Positions 1-11,993 of a stretch of DNA of 64,000 nt are shown in pieces. This DNA comes from Ricinus communis. Lineage: Eukaryota > Streptophyta > Magnoliopsida > Malpighiales > Euphorbiaceae. Where the stretch lies: positions 23,559,001-23,623,000 of the forward strand of contig NC_063263.1 of the NCBI RefSeq assembly GCF_019578655.1, written 5' to 3'. Position 1 is the first letter of the stretch. Each line of letters begins with the position of its first letter. The notes below the pieces were generated by a model, which was given only the letters and a program-made list of their open reading frames with translations, was not told where the DNA came from and did no database searches. A program made the translations under genes and the position numbers.

Positions 1-85
1 TGAAAGACATAGTATTTGTACTTAATACACAATGCTAGGAATACCACAATAAAATAATGTTGCAGAAAGGCGTAATCGTACTTTA

Positions 86-558
86 ATGAAAATGGTTGGG
101 AGTATGATGAGTCATTCTTCTTTACCCTTGTCATTGTGGATGTTTGCATTAAGAACTGTTATATATTTGCTAAACAGAGTTCCTAGTAAGGTAGTTCCAA
201 GTACACCTTTTGAACTATGGACAGGAAAGAAACCTAGTTTGAGGCACTTACATGTTTGGGGTTGCCCAGCAGAAGTAAGAATTTACAATCCACATGAAAG
301 AAATTGGATTTAAAAACAACTAGTGGTTATTTTATTGGTTATCTAGAAAAGTCTAAAGGGTATAGATTTTATTGTACTAATTATAGTACAAGAATTGCTG
401 AATCTGAAAATGCAAGGTTCATTAAAAAGGGTGACATTAGTGGGAGCGAAAGAAGACATGATGTTAGCATTCAAGAAGTTAGGGTGGAAGTTCCTATATC
501 CAAAACTTGTACAATTGTTGTTCCTAATATTATTGCTCATCCCAATAACATTCAATAA
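86..558 (+). pseudogene. Copia integrase C-terminal region (broken)
   Basis: The first piece carries the copia signature of NRVPSK followed by [12 protein letters not shown] and [13 protein letters not shown], which lies at the end of the integrase core and just after it. A stop and frame change near 310 separates it from a second piece with GYFIGYLEKSKGYRFY, the usual continuation. The catalytic DDE residues would lie upstream of the window. This is a decayed gene with no function of its own. Confidence 0.88.
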
Positions 559-749
559 CAATAAATAAATGATCAAATATTTCATGATGAAAATGTCAAT
601 AATGAAACCATAGTAAATGAATAATAAGAAGTAATAGTAAGAAGGTCTCAAAGAGAAAGGAGATATGCTATTTCCGATGACTATGTAGTTTATCTACATA
701 AGTCGAAAATGGACTTAGGAATTAATAATGATCCAGATTCATTTTCAGA

Positions 750-1842
750 AGACATGAATTGTGATGATTCAATTAAATGGATTAGTGCTATGGAAGAAGA
801 GTTAAAATCTTTGGATCAAAATCAAGTCTGGGACCTTATTGAGTTGCCTGAAGGATGTAAAAAAGATTAGATGCAAATGGGTTTTCAAAACCAAACGCAA
901 TTCAAAAGGCAATATCAAAAGACACAAAGCCAGACTTGTTGCCAAAGGTTTTACTTAGAAAAGTGGCATTGATTACAAAGAGACTTTTTCACTAGTGTCT
1001 AAAAAAGATTCTTTTAAAATCATTATGGCGTTAGTGGCTCATTATAATTTAGAGTTACATCAAATGAATGTCAAAACCGCTTTTCTTAATGAAAATCTGG
1101 AAGAAGAAGTTTATATGGATCAACCTGAAGGTTTTTCAATTAAGAAAAAGGATCATATGGTGTGTAAACTAAGGAAATCAATATACGGATTTAACAAGCT
1201 TTCCGTCAATAGTATATTAAGTTTAATGATACCATTACTTCTTTTGGATTTCAAAAAAACATTGTTGATCGGTGTATATATATGAAAATTAGTGGGAGCA
1301 AGTTTATTTTTCTTGTTCTGTATGTTGATGATATTTTACTTGCTGCTAATTATCTTGGTTTGCTATACGAAACCAAGAAATATCTCTCTAATAATTTTGA
1401 AATGAAAGATATGGGAGAAGCCACATATGTGATAGGATTAGAAATATTTCGTGATCTATATCACAAGGATTATTAGGCTTATCTCAAAAGGTTTATATTA
1501 ATAAAATTTTAGAGAGATTTAAAATGGACAAATGCTCAGCAGAGATAGTTCTAATTCAGAAGGGGGATAAATTTAATCTTATGGAATGTCCGAAAAATGA
1601 ATTGGAATTGAGAACAAATGAAGAACATTCCTTATGTATATATTGTTGGAAGTTTAATGTATGCTCAAACTTGCACCAAACCGGACATTAGTTTTGTTGT
1701 CGGAATACTAGGCAGATATCAAAATAATCCAGGATTAGATTATTGGAAAGCTGCAAAGAAAATTCTTAGGTACTTGCAAGGAACAAAGGATCATATGCTC
1801 ACTTATAGAAGATCTAAGCACCTTGAGGTGATTGTATATTAA
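750..1842 (+). pseudogene. Copia reverse transcriptase (broken)
   Basis: From about 750 the frame shows the copia RT start (WISAMEEELKSL, then KWVFKTKR, then HKARLVAKGF). QMNVKTAFLN and KLRKSIYGF follow, and the catalytic YVDD box lies at 1321-1332 with ILLAAN after it. Near 860 an extra A shifts the frame; near 957 a CAG codon has become TAG; near 1195 another frameshift is followed by a TAG where the family has Trp. The region IVGSLMYAQTCTKPDISF (about 1645-1695) is the connection toward RNase H. The active-site aspartates survive but the reading frame does not. Confidence 0.92.
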
Positions 1843-2308
1843 AATTTAGATTTTACTAGATGTGTTGATACAAGAAAAGCAACATTTTGGCTACTTATTT
1901 CTATTAGCCGAAGGAGCAATTTCATAGAAGAATGTGAAGCAGTCTGTCATTGCTGCATCCACTATAAAGGTTGAGTTCATAGCTTGCTTTGAGGCTACTA
2001 TTCATGGATTATGGCTGCAAAATTTTATTTCAGAACTTAGAATTGTTGACAGTATAGCCAGGCCGTTGAAAATTTATTGTGATAATTCTGCAGTAGTTTT
2101 CTTCTCTAAAAACGATAAGTATTCTAAGAGTGATAAGCATATGGAGATAAAATACTTTACCGTTAAAGAAGAAGTTCAGAAACAAAGAGTGACAATTGAA
2201 CATATTAGCACAAATCTTATGATTGCAGATCCTTTAACAAAAGGATTACCGTTCAAAACATTTAATAAACATGTTGTAAGAATGGGTATTGTTAAACGTC
2301 ATTACTAG
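1843..2308 (+). pseudogene. Copia RNase H domain (broken at its start)
   Basis: The open part from 1934 contains SVIAASTIKVEFIAC, where the family has a Ser-Thr-Ala-Glu-type motif, then IYCDNSAVVFFSKN, a KHMEIKYFTVKE segment and IADPLTKGLPFK near the end. It ends at a stop at 2306-2308. Bases 1843-1933 hold the preceding segment in a shifted frame with stops. The order and spacing match the end of a copia polyprotein. Confidence 0.88.
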
Positions 2309-2666
2309 TATTTTATCAAATTTATTTTAAATTTATATATTTAACACTTTGAGCTCAATTATGTGTTTCTGATTTTTCTGTTTTCTATTTAGTATACATA
2401 ATTGCTTTAAAGTAATATTGACAGGAACAATCTTGAAATAAAGACACTAATGTTAAACCATTAATGTTATCTTTATTAAAGATCATGTTAGCTTGAGAAT
2501 TAATGTTGTGGTACATGGAAGGGACTATATCGATAAAATGACATATGACCCTATGACCAGCATTAATATTTCTACTTAATAATGATATTATGTCATAGCC
2601 ATTGCAAAAAAAGAAAGAATTTAACATTAATTTTTTTTGCACTTTATGTTCTTATTAAATCATATG

Positions 2667-2681
2667 AGTCAAGTGGGAGAA
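2667..2681 (+). other. Copia polypurine tract and 3' LTR start
   Basis: A short purine-rich stretch reading caagtgggagaagg lies about 360 bases after the RNase H stop. Copia elements usually prime plus-strand synthesis from a tract of the type aagtgggaga placed directly before the 3' LTR. The LTR-like sequence to the right includes a TATA-like ctataaataag near 2840-2850. Confidence 0.5.
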
Positions 2682-3090
2682 GGTAAGAAATTAATAACTC
2701 ATATAATTATAATAAGATATTAGTGATTAAACTTTATTGATTAATGAAAGGTTGTGAATTGAATAGTTATGACTATTGGTAAAGATTATGACATGAAGAA
2801 TTGTAAACAATTGGTGCTTTCATGGAAAACCACCATTAGTCTATAAATAAGAGTTGTCCTCTCTCTACCGATATCATCAAAAAATTATAGGATATACAAA
2901 AAAACTAAAAGATTAGAATATTCATCAATAAAATAAGGAAAAAAAGGAAGAAAAATCACACTCTATTAAATATGGATCATGGTATATTTTTTTTTTATTT
3001 AATGGTGAAAAACATAAAGTTGTGGGATATTATACTTTACAATAGTATTTTAAAAGATTTGATTTGCGGAATGCAAGGGTCTTTCCATAC

Positions 3091-3420
3091 CTATGCAAAT
3101 CTCCCACGCATTGTGACCTTTCGGGCCTTGAGAATGTCTCCGTTAGAGATATACTTCCCTCTAATCAACCTGACCCAGAGAGCATTAGGAATCCTGATTG
3201 CCCTCCGCACTTGTTTTGCGAGCATAGCTTGATTGAACAAATCAAAATCCTTAAACCCACATCCACCAAGGTATTTCGATTTCATCATATGTGCCCATCT
3301 TTCCCATTTAATACCTTCTTTCTCCTTGCACGACTCCCACCAGAATCTAGCAATTTGGGTATTCATGTTTCCACAAAAGGACTTACGCATCTAAAACAAG
3401 CCATAATGTAACTCGGGACA
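3091..3420 (-). pseudogene. LINE ORF2 region C-terminal to RT (truncated)
   Basis: This minus-strand frame carries ARFWWESCKEKEGIKWERW, KYLGGCGFKDFDLFNQAML and IRGKYISNGDILKA, which in plant LINEs lie between RT and the zinc-ribbon. Sequence recognisable as ORF2 stops near 3060, so the last part of the protein is missing. Confidence 0.85.
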
Positions 3421-3541
3421 ACTGTTTAGACACAGACTTCACCAATACCTCACGACCACCTTGAGTCATGGTCTTCCTCTTTCAGGCTTGCGACTTTTTT
3501 GAAATTTTCTCAGAGAGGAATCTAAGGGCTTCCACTTTTAT

Positions 3542-4701
3542 TCACTCCCAATGGGAAGGCAGACCAAGATACCGATCATTACTACCCATTTGGCCCATCC
3601 CTAGGACTTTCCCAATGCTATCTCTTAACTCTGCTGCCGCTTTTCTGCTAAAACAAATATTGGACTTTGAGAAATTTAACTTCTGGCTTGTGGCTTTGTT
3701 GCTATGATGAATTGCTCTCTTCAATTTACTAGCCTCCCGTTTAGAAGCACTACCAAAAATGATAGTGTCGTCTGCGAAAAGTAAATTAGAAATTGCTGGA
3801 CACCTCCTTGTTAATTGGAAGTCTTCGATTCTGCCTTTTCTTTGTTCATCCTCCAGCATGTTCGATAAGACATTTGCTACAAACAGATAAAGATAAGGGG
3901 ACAATAGGTCCCCCTGTCTTAATACTCTTGAAGGCCTGAACCAGCCCGTTGGTTTGCCATTTACTAGTATTGAAAACTTCACTGAGTTCACACATTTGAG
4001 TACCCTGCTTATCCACCGAGAACCGAAGCCATTTTTTTCATGATAAGTTTGAGACTCCTCCAGTCAACTCGATCGCATGCCTTTTCCATGTCGACTTTGA
4101 TAGCCATTGCAAGTTTTTTCTTGGGGGGTAGAAGTATTTAGGGTATGAAATGCTTCCTGAGCATTATAATACTGTCTTGAATCATACGTCTAGGAACAAA
4201 AGCTGCTAGGAGCTGGATATGAGCTAGTGAAGGTGGGGTTTGAGTCTGTTTGTAAGCATCTTTGCTGTATTTCGTATAAGAAATTGCACAATGACATAGG
4301 CCGATAATTGCCGGTACTTTTGGGGTTAGGAGTTTTTGGGATCAAGGCAATGTAGGTCTTGTTTACACTAAGAGGTAAGAAACCTGTTGTAAAAAATGTT
4401 CCACAAAAGCACATACGTTAGATTTAATTAAATTCTAATACGATTGGAAGAAAATACCTTGAAATTCGTATGGACCTGGGGATTTTAAGGCTCCTACATC
4501 AAAGGCTGCATATTTTACTTCCTCCTCTTGGATCGGTCTTTTAAGGCACTCGTTTATTTCTTGAGTTACCACAGGATTGATCACAATTAGCATTATGTTT
4601 AGGCCTGAAATTCGCTCCCTCAAATACACTTTTTGAAAGTGTCTCTTACAAAACATCAGAAATATCCCTGTCCTTTTCCACCCAAATACCTTGTTCATCA
4701 A
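3542..4701 (-). pseudogene. LINE ORF2 reverse transcriptase (broken)
   Basis: Fragments in order on the minus strand are a segment with VKYAAFDVGALKSPGP (4435-4701), one with NKTYIALIPKTPNPKS then NYRPMSLCN (4190-4414), and one with GWFRPSRVLRQGDLLSPYL and the catalytic FADD box at 3767-3778. Each has a direct counterpart in plant LINE reverse transcriptases. Frameshifts separate the pieces, and a stretch between about 4000 and 4180 is read only in shifted frames. Confidence 0.92.
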
Positions 4702-4952
4702 AAATACCCAATAGTTGGTTACGCTGCTTTCTCTGCAATGCTGTAGAGTGAAAGAACCGAGTATTCTTGTCCCCTACAACTAACTAATTGACACTAGAGC
4801 GCTGGAGCCAGAACACTTCTTCCTGCTTCCATAGGCTTTCAATCTCAGAGAGGACATTGGCTTCCTCCATTTTATCCTCTTCCAAAGGGCATTTTGAGTG
4901 AATAAATTCCAGTCTCTCTTGCAAAAGTTTTATTTGCTTTCTGCAATTTCTA

Positions 4953-5822
4953 TCATTCGCGTTTCGCCCATGATATCAATCCCTCCTTGCATTGCTGCAA
5001 CTTGGTTACACAGTTCCATCCACTATCCTCCCTTTGGTGTTCCATCCAGCAATCTTCCACAACTTCCTTGCACCTATCTCTCAGCTTCCACTTCTCTTCG
5101 AATCTGAACAAACGCTTTTTTGAGAAAGACCCTGCCTGCTCCATTAAAACAAGAGGATGATGATCCGAGCCTAGCATGTACTCATGGATAATTTGAACGT
5201 TTGGGAATTGACATCTCCATTCCAGTGATGCTAACGCTCTATCTAGCCTCTCCATCACACATTTGTCCCCCAATTGCTTATTCGACCAAGTATACATAGT
5301 ATCCTTGAAACCAACATCAATTAGTTCGTTCCTGTTTACAAAATCAGAAAACAACTGCAATTGTTTATCATCCGGTCTCCGTCCTCCCTTTTTTTCTGAG
5401 GGGGAGACGATGGAACTGAAATCTCCCACACAAACCAAAGAGGAATGCGGAGGCGGTTTCAGGCTCGAGATCCTCTTCCACACTTCTTCTCTAAATTCTT
5501 TTGTCGGTTCACCATAACAGAAAGTCATAAAAATCTGAAGAGAGCCCCCAAGGAAAGTATGAATTATGTTTTTATCAATCCATTTGACATCTATGTTAAC
5601 ACTGTCCCTCCACCACAGCACAAGCCGCCAGATGACCCCGTTGGCTCGCAGTAAACTGACTTATCATCCGAGTCTCCTCCTTAACCCGTCTAATTTCTTT
5701 GTTTCTTGTTCTGTTTCCATTAAAAAAATAATGGATGGGCAGAACTTCCCACTTAGCTCCTTAAGAGCCTGAACTGTTAAGGTTCGCCTCATACCTTGAC
5801 AGTTCCAGCTTAGGGTATTCAT
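4953..5822 (-). pseudogene. LINE ORF2 endonuclease domain (broken)
   Basis: ORF2 starts with MNTLSWNCQG, the usual first residues of the apurinic-type endonuclease in plant LINEs, followed by ALKEL and a FLMET segment. Further on are VCVGDFSSIVSPSEKKGG (the GDFN-type motif), MYTWSNKQ, and ERLDRALASLEWR followed by GSDHHPLVL (SDH catalytic motif). Two stops and a frameshift near 5650-5670 interrupt the N-terminal third. The domain nicks target DNA to prime reverse transcription in intact elements. Confidence 0.92.
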
Positions 5823-6060
5823 GGCTGCACCGATGGCTTAAGGCTAGCCATTGGCGCGTTCTCCGAGTAAGACTCTTCGAACATTTCTTCACCATTCTGT
5901 CCATCCAGGATCTCTTCAATTACAAACCCTTTTGACTTTCCAGCTTTCCTCTTCCATTTCTTCTTGCCCATCGACCCTTGATAAGCTTCTCTATCATTTG
6001 TGCTACAACTGCCAAGTTAAATTTGGAGACGGAGGAGTTGTTGATCCCTAACGTGGTTTG
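5819..6060 (-). pseudogene. LINE ORF1 C-terminal part
   Basis: One minus-strand frame from about 6050 encodes a lysine- and tryptophan-containing basic stretch and then an acidic stretch rich in Glu and Asp. It ends at a TGA (complement of 5819-5821) that overlaps the ATG of ORF2 (complement of 5820-5822). Plant LINE ORF1 proteins are gag-like RNA-binding proteins. I infer ORF1 from position and from the overlap; the fragment is too short to show a zinc knuckle. Confidence 0.5.
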
Positions 6061-6129
6061 ATCAGGGAGTGAGGCAGGGTGGAAAGTAACTTGGGTATGA
6101 TTGGGTTTGTTTTCTCCTGAAATCAAATT

Positions 6130-7200
6130 GCAACGTAATTTAAATTAAACTTTACACCTCGACTTCTTAATTGTTTTAATCCTCTCCATTACTTTGCTTT
6201 TCTCCATTTCTCTCTGCCTCTTAGAACAATAAAGAAGTTGCAATTAAAACTCAGTTTTGCAAATTGAAAGGACTATCTGTCTGTCTATTTTTATTTTTAG
6301 TTTTTGCAAATATCTCTTGTCCATAGAGAGAAAAAAAAAAAAAAAGGAGTCGTCTCTGCCTTGATTGAGTAATCAATAAAAGAAATTTAATTTTCTCTCT
6401 CGTCGCTGTTCTTCCCTCTCTTCCATCAATTTGCATTTTCCGGCCAAACCAAGTGGTGTAGATATGTTCTTCTTTCTGCCAGCAAAATCCACTTTTCAAG
6501 TTGCTTATGTTGGCCTTATCATTTTTTATGATATCCCATAAATCATCACTTGGTAAACTAAGGCGTTCATCAAATCCGGATTTATTTTTCGTTTTTGTTA
6601 TCTTTTAGGTTATTTAGACGATGAGACATTGAAAGGAAAAGTGCAAAAAATTTAGATGCATTAAAATTAAATTTAGTATTTTAAATTTTATTATTTAATT
6701 TAATTAATTTAAATTAGTGTCATCTTTTAATTTTTGAATATTTTAATATTATTGGTTTTAACATGATGAGACGTCGACTTCCTATCGAGCTCTTAAACGG
6801 AAACTAACGGAAATACGTCAACTTTCCATTCAGCTCTTAAACGGAGACTGATAGAAATAAGTTTAATGATACCGTAATTAAAATGGAAGGAATTTGATGA
6901 TACAAATTAAAATTTAGGATAACTTCGATAAATAGGTCAAATTTGAGGATCGTCGGTGCAATTTACTTTGTTAAATATATCAACATATAGTAATATATGT
7001 CAAAAACTTATTTCAAAATTATATATATATAATTTAATTATCAACACCTTTTTTTTAAGTTAGTAATATTTTAAAGAAATTAAAAATTGATATACTTTCG
7101 ATTAATAATAAAATAAATTATTTATTAAAACTAATATAATATAATTTTTAGAAATTTTTTATATATTAAAATTTATATTATTAGAAAATGAAACTAATTT
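6130..7200. other. AT-rich intergenic DNA, no gene seen
   Basis: No reading frame of interest. A homopolymer run of A lies near 6330-6345. At about 6770-6860 a roughly 55-base unit containing agctcttaaacgga occurs twice in imperfect tandem, each copy preceded by a purine- and pyrimidine-mixed gtcaac or gtcgac block. The rest is A/T low-complexity sequence. Confidence 0.6.
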
Positions 7201-7565
7201 TTTGGACATTTGATAATTTAAGAATTTCATAAATATGTAACTGATAATTCTATGACCAAAAGTATTATATTTCTATGATGGACATTAGTGCTTATCATTC
7301 GTAGGTACAATATTTATTATTTATTACAACGATGTTCTTTTTGTATTCTATCAATTTTTAAATGTTCATTAATCTATTCTTATTAATTCAATAGTTATAC
7401 CTTTATGTATGTTTCCATATCACTGTATAATATTTGTTTTATGATGAAAATGATATTGATTCTTTATGAAAGTTAGATTCATTATTTTTGTGATTCATAT
7501 TGAAATGTTTTTGTGATTGATATAAACACTCATCATTCCTAAGTATAATATTCATAGTTTGTTAA
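7200..7565 (-). repeat. Inverted copy of the 8.15-9.07 kb repeat
   Basis: The reverse complement of about 8510-8640 can be aligned by eye with 7420-7560. Shared blocks include tgatataaacattcatcat, ttctttatgaaag and catattgaaa. The two sequences face each other across about 950 bases, so the pair could form a long imperfect hairpin. It is an unnamed repeat. Confidence 0.6.
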
Positions 7566-8139
7566 TAGATATTTATTATTAATAAATACTATATTTAAAC
7601 ATCAAATTAAAATTATATAACAAATATTTATATTATAATAAAATATATTTTCTATAAAATAAAATAAAACTATAAATATCTAACATTTAAACAATAAACA
7701 TTAAGAATGAATATAAAATTAATAAGTATTTAATACTAATTTTAATAAATATAAATTTTAAAAGAATATACATCAGAACTTTGACACGCATATCAGAATT
7801 CTAATACATATATTACATAAATTGTTTTAGAAATATCCTAAAATTAATAATAAATATTATTTCTACTGTGTAAATTTCTTTTCAAAAATATTATTTTTTA
7901 ACTTTTATCTAAAAGAATATAGTGTAATTATTTTTCAGTTATTTTTTAGTTATTTTTTTATTATTCTTTAGTTTTTTGTTAGTTTACTAAAAAAACCAAA
8001 AAGCAGCTAAAAGTGTAATTTTAAAAAAGTAAAAATTAAAAAACTATTTTTTTTATATTTTAACACAATAAAAATAAAAAAATTAACACCGTAAATTTAA
8101 TAAAAAATACAAATATTTTATTTTTTCTATATTATATTT

Positions 8140-9070
8140 ATTCAGACCACATTACAATATTTTCTGCAATCCAAGATATAAGGCCACCTAGTTAAGTCTT
8201 CACAAATTATAAAATGGACATCGATCCATTTAGCTTTGTGGAACCAAGGGTCCATCTGCCACTGTTTTATTTAAAAAAAAATTGTGTGAGTGTCTGACAC
8301 GTGTAACAGACACTGACGCGCATCAAATGCAGACGTAATATTTTTATTTTTTTAAAAAAAAATTATGTTCATTGATTTTATAGTAGTATTGATTAACTTA
8401 TGTTCATTAAACATGTGCTTATTTGTTAACTTAATTTTGTTGAAAAGATATGTACTATAATATAAATATTTGCGGTATAACTTTAGCTTGATGAATATCT
8501 ATTGACTAACTAATGAATATTATATCTATAAATGATGAATGTTTATATCAATTATAAATATTTTTCAATATGCATCATAAAAACAGTAAAAGCTTTCATA
8601 AATAATCAATATTTTTATTTGAAAATATTGATGAACATTACATATATAGACAATGTACATTAATGAATAATACATCAAACAAAATGAACATGAATATTAA
8701 CTATAATGAATATTAAATTCACTGATAATAAATATTTCAATACAAAGAAAATTAATTATTATAGAACATTACATCTAATGAACACTATACATATAGAAAA
8801 TGAATATTTTAGTATATGTAAATGAATAAAAAATATTAATATATATATAGTCTAATAAATTTTTTTGACATGTGTTACTATATTTGTGATACATATAATT
8901 TTTAATTTTAACTCGTGTACTTATTGTTGACACGTAAAATTTAAGTTTATGTATAATTTTTAATATAATATTAATTTTTATAAATTTATTTTATCATAAT
9001 TTAAAAAATTTAAAAATAATGATGAAACAAAAATAAAAGTTCTTGCGATATACACTTTAGAAGTAGAATG
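8140..9070 (+). repeat. Unnamed AT-rich repeat, copy A
   Basis: This segment matches 12100-12930 in the same orientation. Shared blocks include acttaattttgttgaaaag, tataaatatttg.agtataactttag and tgtacttatt.ttgacacgtaaaattta. No protein is encoded. The solo LTR that follows was inserted at the right edge of this copy. Confidence 0.75.
9066..9070. repeat. Target-site duplication gaatg, left copy
   Basis: Five bases directly before the solo LTR, identical to 11989-11993 directly after it. Ty3/gypsy integrases make 5-bp duplications. Confidence 0.9.
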
Positions 9071-11988
9071 TGTAACACCCGGAATTTTTTTTTAATATAT
9101 ATTTAATAGTGAGTTTTTATTTAAGTTAATTTTAGCTTTATTTTTATTCAAGTAAACTATTTGAGAAATGATTATATTTTGGTTATTCAAATTTTCCCAA
9201 ATGCATATTTATATAAATAAAATTATATATTGGAAAATTATGATAGAAATTGTAAGGGATGTTTTTATAAAAGAATTTTGAGAAAATTGGTATTATAATT
9301 GATTAGTAGTATTAAATTTTGAGTTGGAAATTGATTATTTAATTTAATTGTGTGTAGGATTTAATTGGAGGATTATTTTGGAATAAGGATTAAAAGTATA
9401 ATGTTATTTTTATGGGGTTTTAATGGAAATTTGTGAGTTTGGTATTTTCGTAAATAAATATGTCGGTCAGGGGTATTTCTGTAATTGTGTATTTTCAATA
9501 ATTCGGTTTTGGCCCAAATTAAATAGTTAGGGGCTTAATTAAAAAGCTAAAAAGAAGTTTGGGGGTCAAATTGGAATTATTCAGGATGAAATTGTAAGTA
9601 CTTAAGAAAGTTGAGGGACCAAATTGTAATAAGGAAAAGTTCAGGGGTTAAATGTCGATATTGAAAGGAAAGAAATCGGGGAAGAAGAAAGGAGGAGAGA
9701 GAGAGAGAGTGCGGCGCCGGGGAAGAGAGTGAGGGGGGCGCTGCAGGCGTCGGTGGCGACCGTCGGGGGCGTGGAGCGCTGGCCGACGGAGCGGCGTGCG
9801 CTGGCGAGCGCAGCGGCGACGGCAGCAGCGGCTCCAGCGGCAGCGTGAGGCGGCGGATTCGCGCGTGTGGCAGCGGCTTTCGAAGGCCGTTCCGGCCGTT
9901 TCCGGCCGATCTTGGTGGCGATCAGCTCCCCTTGGAGAGAGCTTCCTTTTGGCGGTAGCGGCGTCGGTTTTGGTGGCCGGAGGAGAGAGTTCCGGCGAAG
10001 TGGAGGCAGCCGCGTTTTTGGGCTTTTCCGGCGAGCTCCGGCGGAGGATGGACGATCGGAGGACGTATCCCGACTCTCCTCATCTTAAGCTTCGCGATGG
10101 CACCAGTTTCGTGGCGATCGGGCTTCGTTTGCAAATCGACGGCCGTGATCGTTCGCAAATCTCTCCGGATGGTCGGGTGTCAGATCAGAAAATCGGAAGC
10201 AGGGATCGTCATCAGCGCGTCGTTGTGAGTCCGATGGTGTGTTCGGATCGTCGATCGGACTCCGGCGGCCGGAGGCGAGTCGACCGAGCGATCGAGCGTC
10301 TCGGTAATTTTCTCTGGCCGTTGATCTTAGAAATCCTTGATTTTAAAATTTGTGTTTATTGGATGGTATTGAGTATTTGATGATTTTATGAGTCAAAAAT
10401 AATTGTCTGTCAGTTGCCTGCCTTGTGTTTTGTGCTGTGTGGCGGAGTCGGGAAATAGTGAAGTTTGGGGACCCGACTCCCGTTGTTTAAATTGTTGGAT
10501 ATTTGGAGTGTTTTTCTGGCAGGTCCTGGACCCGTTTTTACGGGGGGTAATGTTCGTGTTGTAGGGGAGGTTCTGCCGAATTTTCGGTAGTTCCTGAGTC
10601 GAGATTCTTAGACAGTCAATCCTAGAAGTCTAGACCTAGGATTAAAGATCGATTGTTTCAGCATTTTGATAAATTGTTTTCCGTGATTAGATCTGTCTTT
10701 TTGGCTCGCTCTAACCGAGGCACCGGAGCAGAGCTAGGAGGTCGCCAAACCTGTGAGTTAAAGTCATTTAATCATTGCACTATTGCTAAGTCTGATTTAA
10801 TATGCTAATTTGAAAGTTCATGCATAACATGGTTATTAATATCTCAACGTAATTAATTTTACTGAATTATTAATTATTGAAGATAATATAAGTATTATTA
10901 TAGTAATGTTATGATAATACCGAATATTATCAGTTTTTCACATGAGTTGCCTGATGTCATACTCTTAATTGTTAATTGTTATTTGGATATGGTTGAATGA
11001 TTTCATTATACAATGATATTTATTTAATGTGATGATTGCGTTTTGGGAAATGTGGCTTTCGTAGAACATGCCACCTGGTGGGTTGCATCAGGACCGCGTG
11101 CGCACCGGTAATGATTATGGACATAAGGTTATTATGGATTTGTTTGCCCTGATCGAGCATTGCTCTCTGGGCTGAGTTCAGTTGATTGCCGGAGTTAAGG
11201 TCCCTGATCGAGCAATGCTCTCTGGGCGTCGGCTTATTTGGAATTTAAGTGTTCAGGCTGGAGGTAAGGACCCTGATCGAGCTTGCTCTCTGGGCGCCAG
11301 TCTTATTGGATTAAGAGAGCCAAAATGGCTGTTAGATTTTGGGGTTTAGGGTTCTACCGAGCCACTCGTCCCGTAAAAGTAAAAATATATTTTTATTATT
11401 CATTTATTTATTTATTATGGTATGATTATAATATGGATTGTATTTACGTGCATGGTTGATATTTTGATTCGAATGATTAATATTTTTATGTGAAGAAAAT
11501 AGTAGGGTATAATTATAGTATGGTTTGATATACTGATTTGAATAATCTATGTTTTCTGAGAAGAAGCAATAGTCTCTAGATTATTTGATTTTGACTCACT
11601 CTCGAGACTGACAGTCTCATTTTTACTGTTTTTCAGATTCGTGACTGTTAGTTCTCTCGCGACTCTTATTCAGTAACCCGACTCTTTCATCATCGGGTGA
11701 TGTATTTGATTTGGTATGTAAATTGGTAAATCTTAGATTCTCCGCAGTAGTAATAGTAAATGTATCAGTTGTAAATTTTCTGAGCTTCGGGTCTCGCCTA
11801 GTTTTTTTCTGGTAGACCGAAGTAATTTTGTAAAGTGTAACTATTAAGATAATTTGTGGTTTTAATAATATTAATTTGAGATGAGATTTGTTTAAATCAG
11901 TGAGTGTCAGGCTTACTACGGGTTTCGGTGGCCTTAAGCCTACCCATTCCCTAGTGCCGGTCACGGGCCCACGGGTGGGGTCGTGACA
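9071..11988 (+). mobile_element. Solo LTR of a large Ty3/gypsy element, with target duplication
   Basis: The segment starts TGTAACACCCGG and ends GGGGTCGTGACA, and is flanked on both sides by the same five bases gaatg (9066-9070 and 11989-11993). That combination marks a complete insertion. The length is 2,918 bp. No coding region, primer site or second LTR is present, so this is a solo LTR left by LTR-LTR recombination. Ends of this type are common in chromovirus (Tekay/Del-like) elements; that family label is inferred. A GC-rich core at about 9700-10330 contrasts sharply with the AT-rich flanks. The + orientation is assumed from the TGTAACACCC end. Confidence 0.9.
11147..11295 (+). repeat. 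Three direct repeats with small hairpin core inside the solo LTR
   Basis: Units at 11147-11172, 11202-11227 and 11271-11295 share the text ccctgatcgagc, a variable 1-3 base loop, then gctctctgggc. Inside each unit gagc pairs with gctc, giving a tiny hairpin. Starts are 55 and 69 bases apart, with G-rich spacers. The role is unknown. Confidence 0.85.
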
Positions 11989-11993
11989 GAATG
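11989..11993. repeat. Target-site duplication gaatg, right copy
   Basis: Matches 9066-9070 exactly and completes the duplication flanking the solo LTR. Confidence 0.9.

Larger units (their letters stand above)
1..3060 (+). mobile_element. Ty1/copia retrotransposon remnant, 3' half
   Basis: The translated fragments follow copia order on the + strand: integrase C-terminal part, reverse transcriptase, RNase H, polypurine tract, then LTR-like sequence. The 5' LTR, gag, protease and integrase core lie outside the window or are lost. The right side is cut where a LINE on the opposite strand begins near 3060. Several frameshifts and stops show the element is dead. A 3' LTR probably starts just after the purine tract at 2667-2681; its far end is not visible. 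Confidence 0.9.
3060..6130 (-). mobile_element. LINE (non-LTR retrotransposon), minus strand, 3'-truncated
   Basis: Reading the minus strand from about 6100 down to 3060 gives the plant LINE order: ORF1 tail, endonuclease, reverse transcriptase, then the region after RT. The C-terminal zinc-ribbon and RNase H part that would follow is absent, and a T-rich run at 2985-2997 is the only candidate for a tail. Many frameshifts and stops interrupt ORF2. The element abuts the copia remnant, so one was inserted into or joined to the other. Confidence 0.9.

Noticed and set aside
9796..10380. 194-codon open frame in GC-rich sequence
   Set aside because: It lies wholly inside the solo LTR, has Arg/Gly/Ser-biased content typical of GC-rich non-coding DNA, and resembles no protein family I know.
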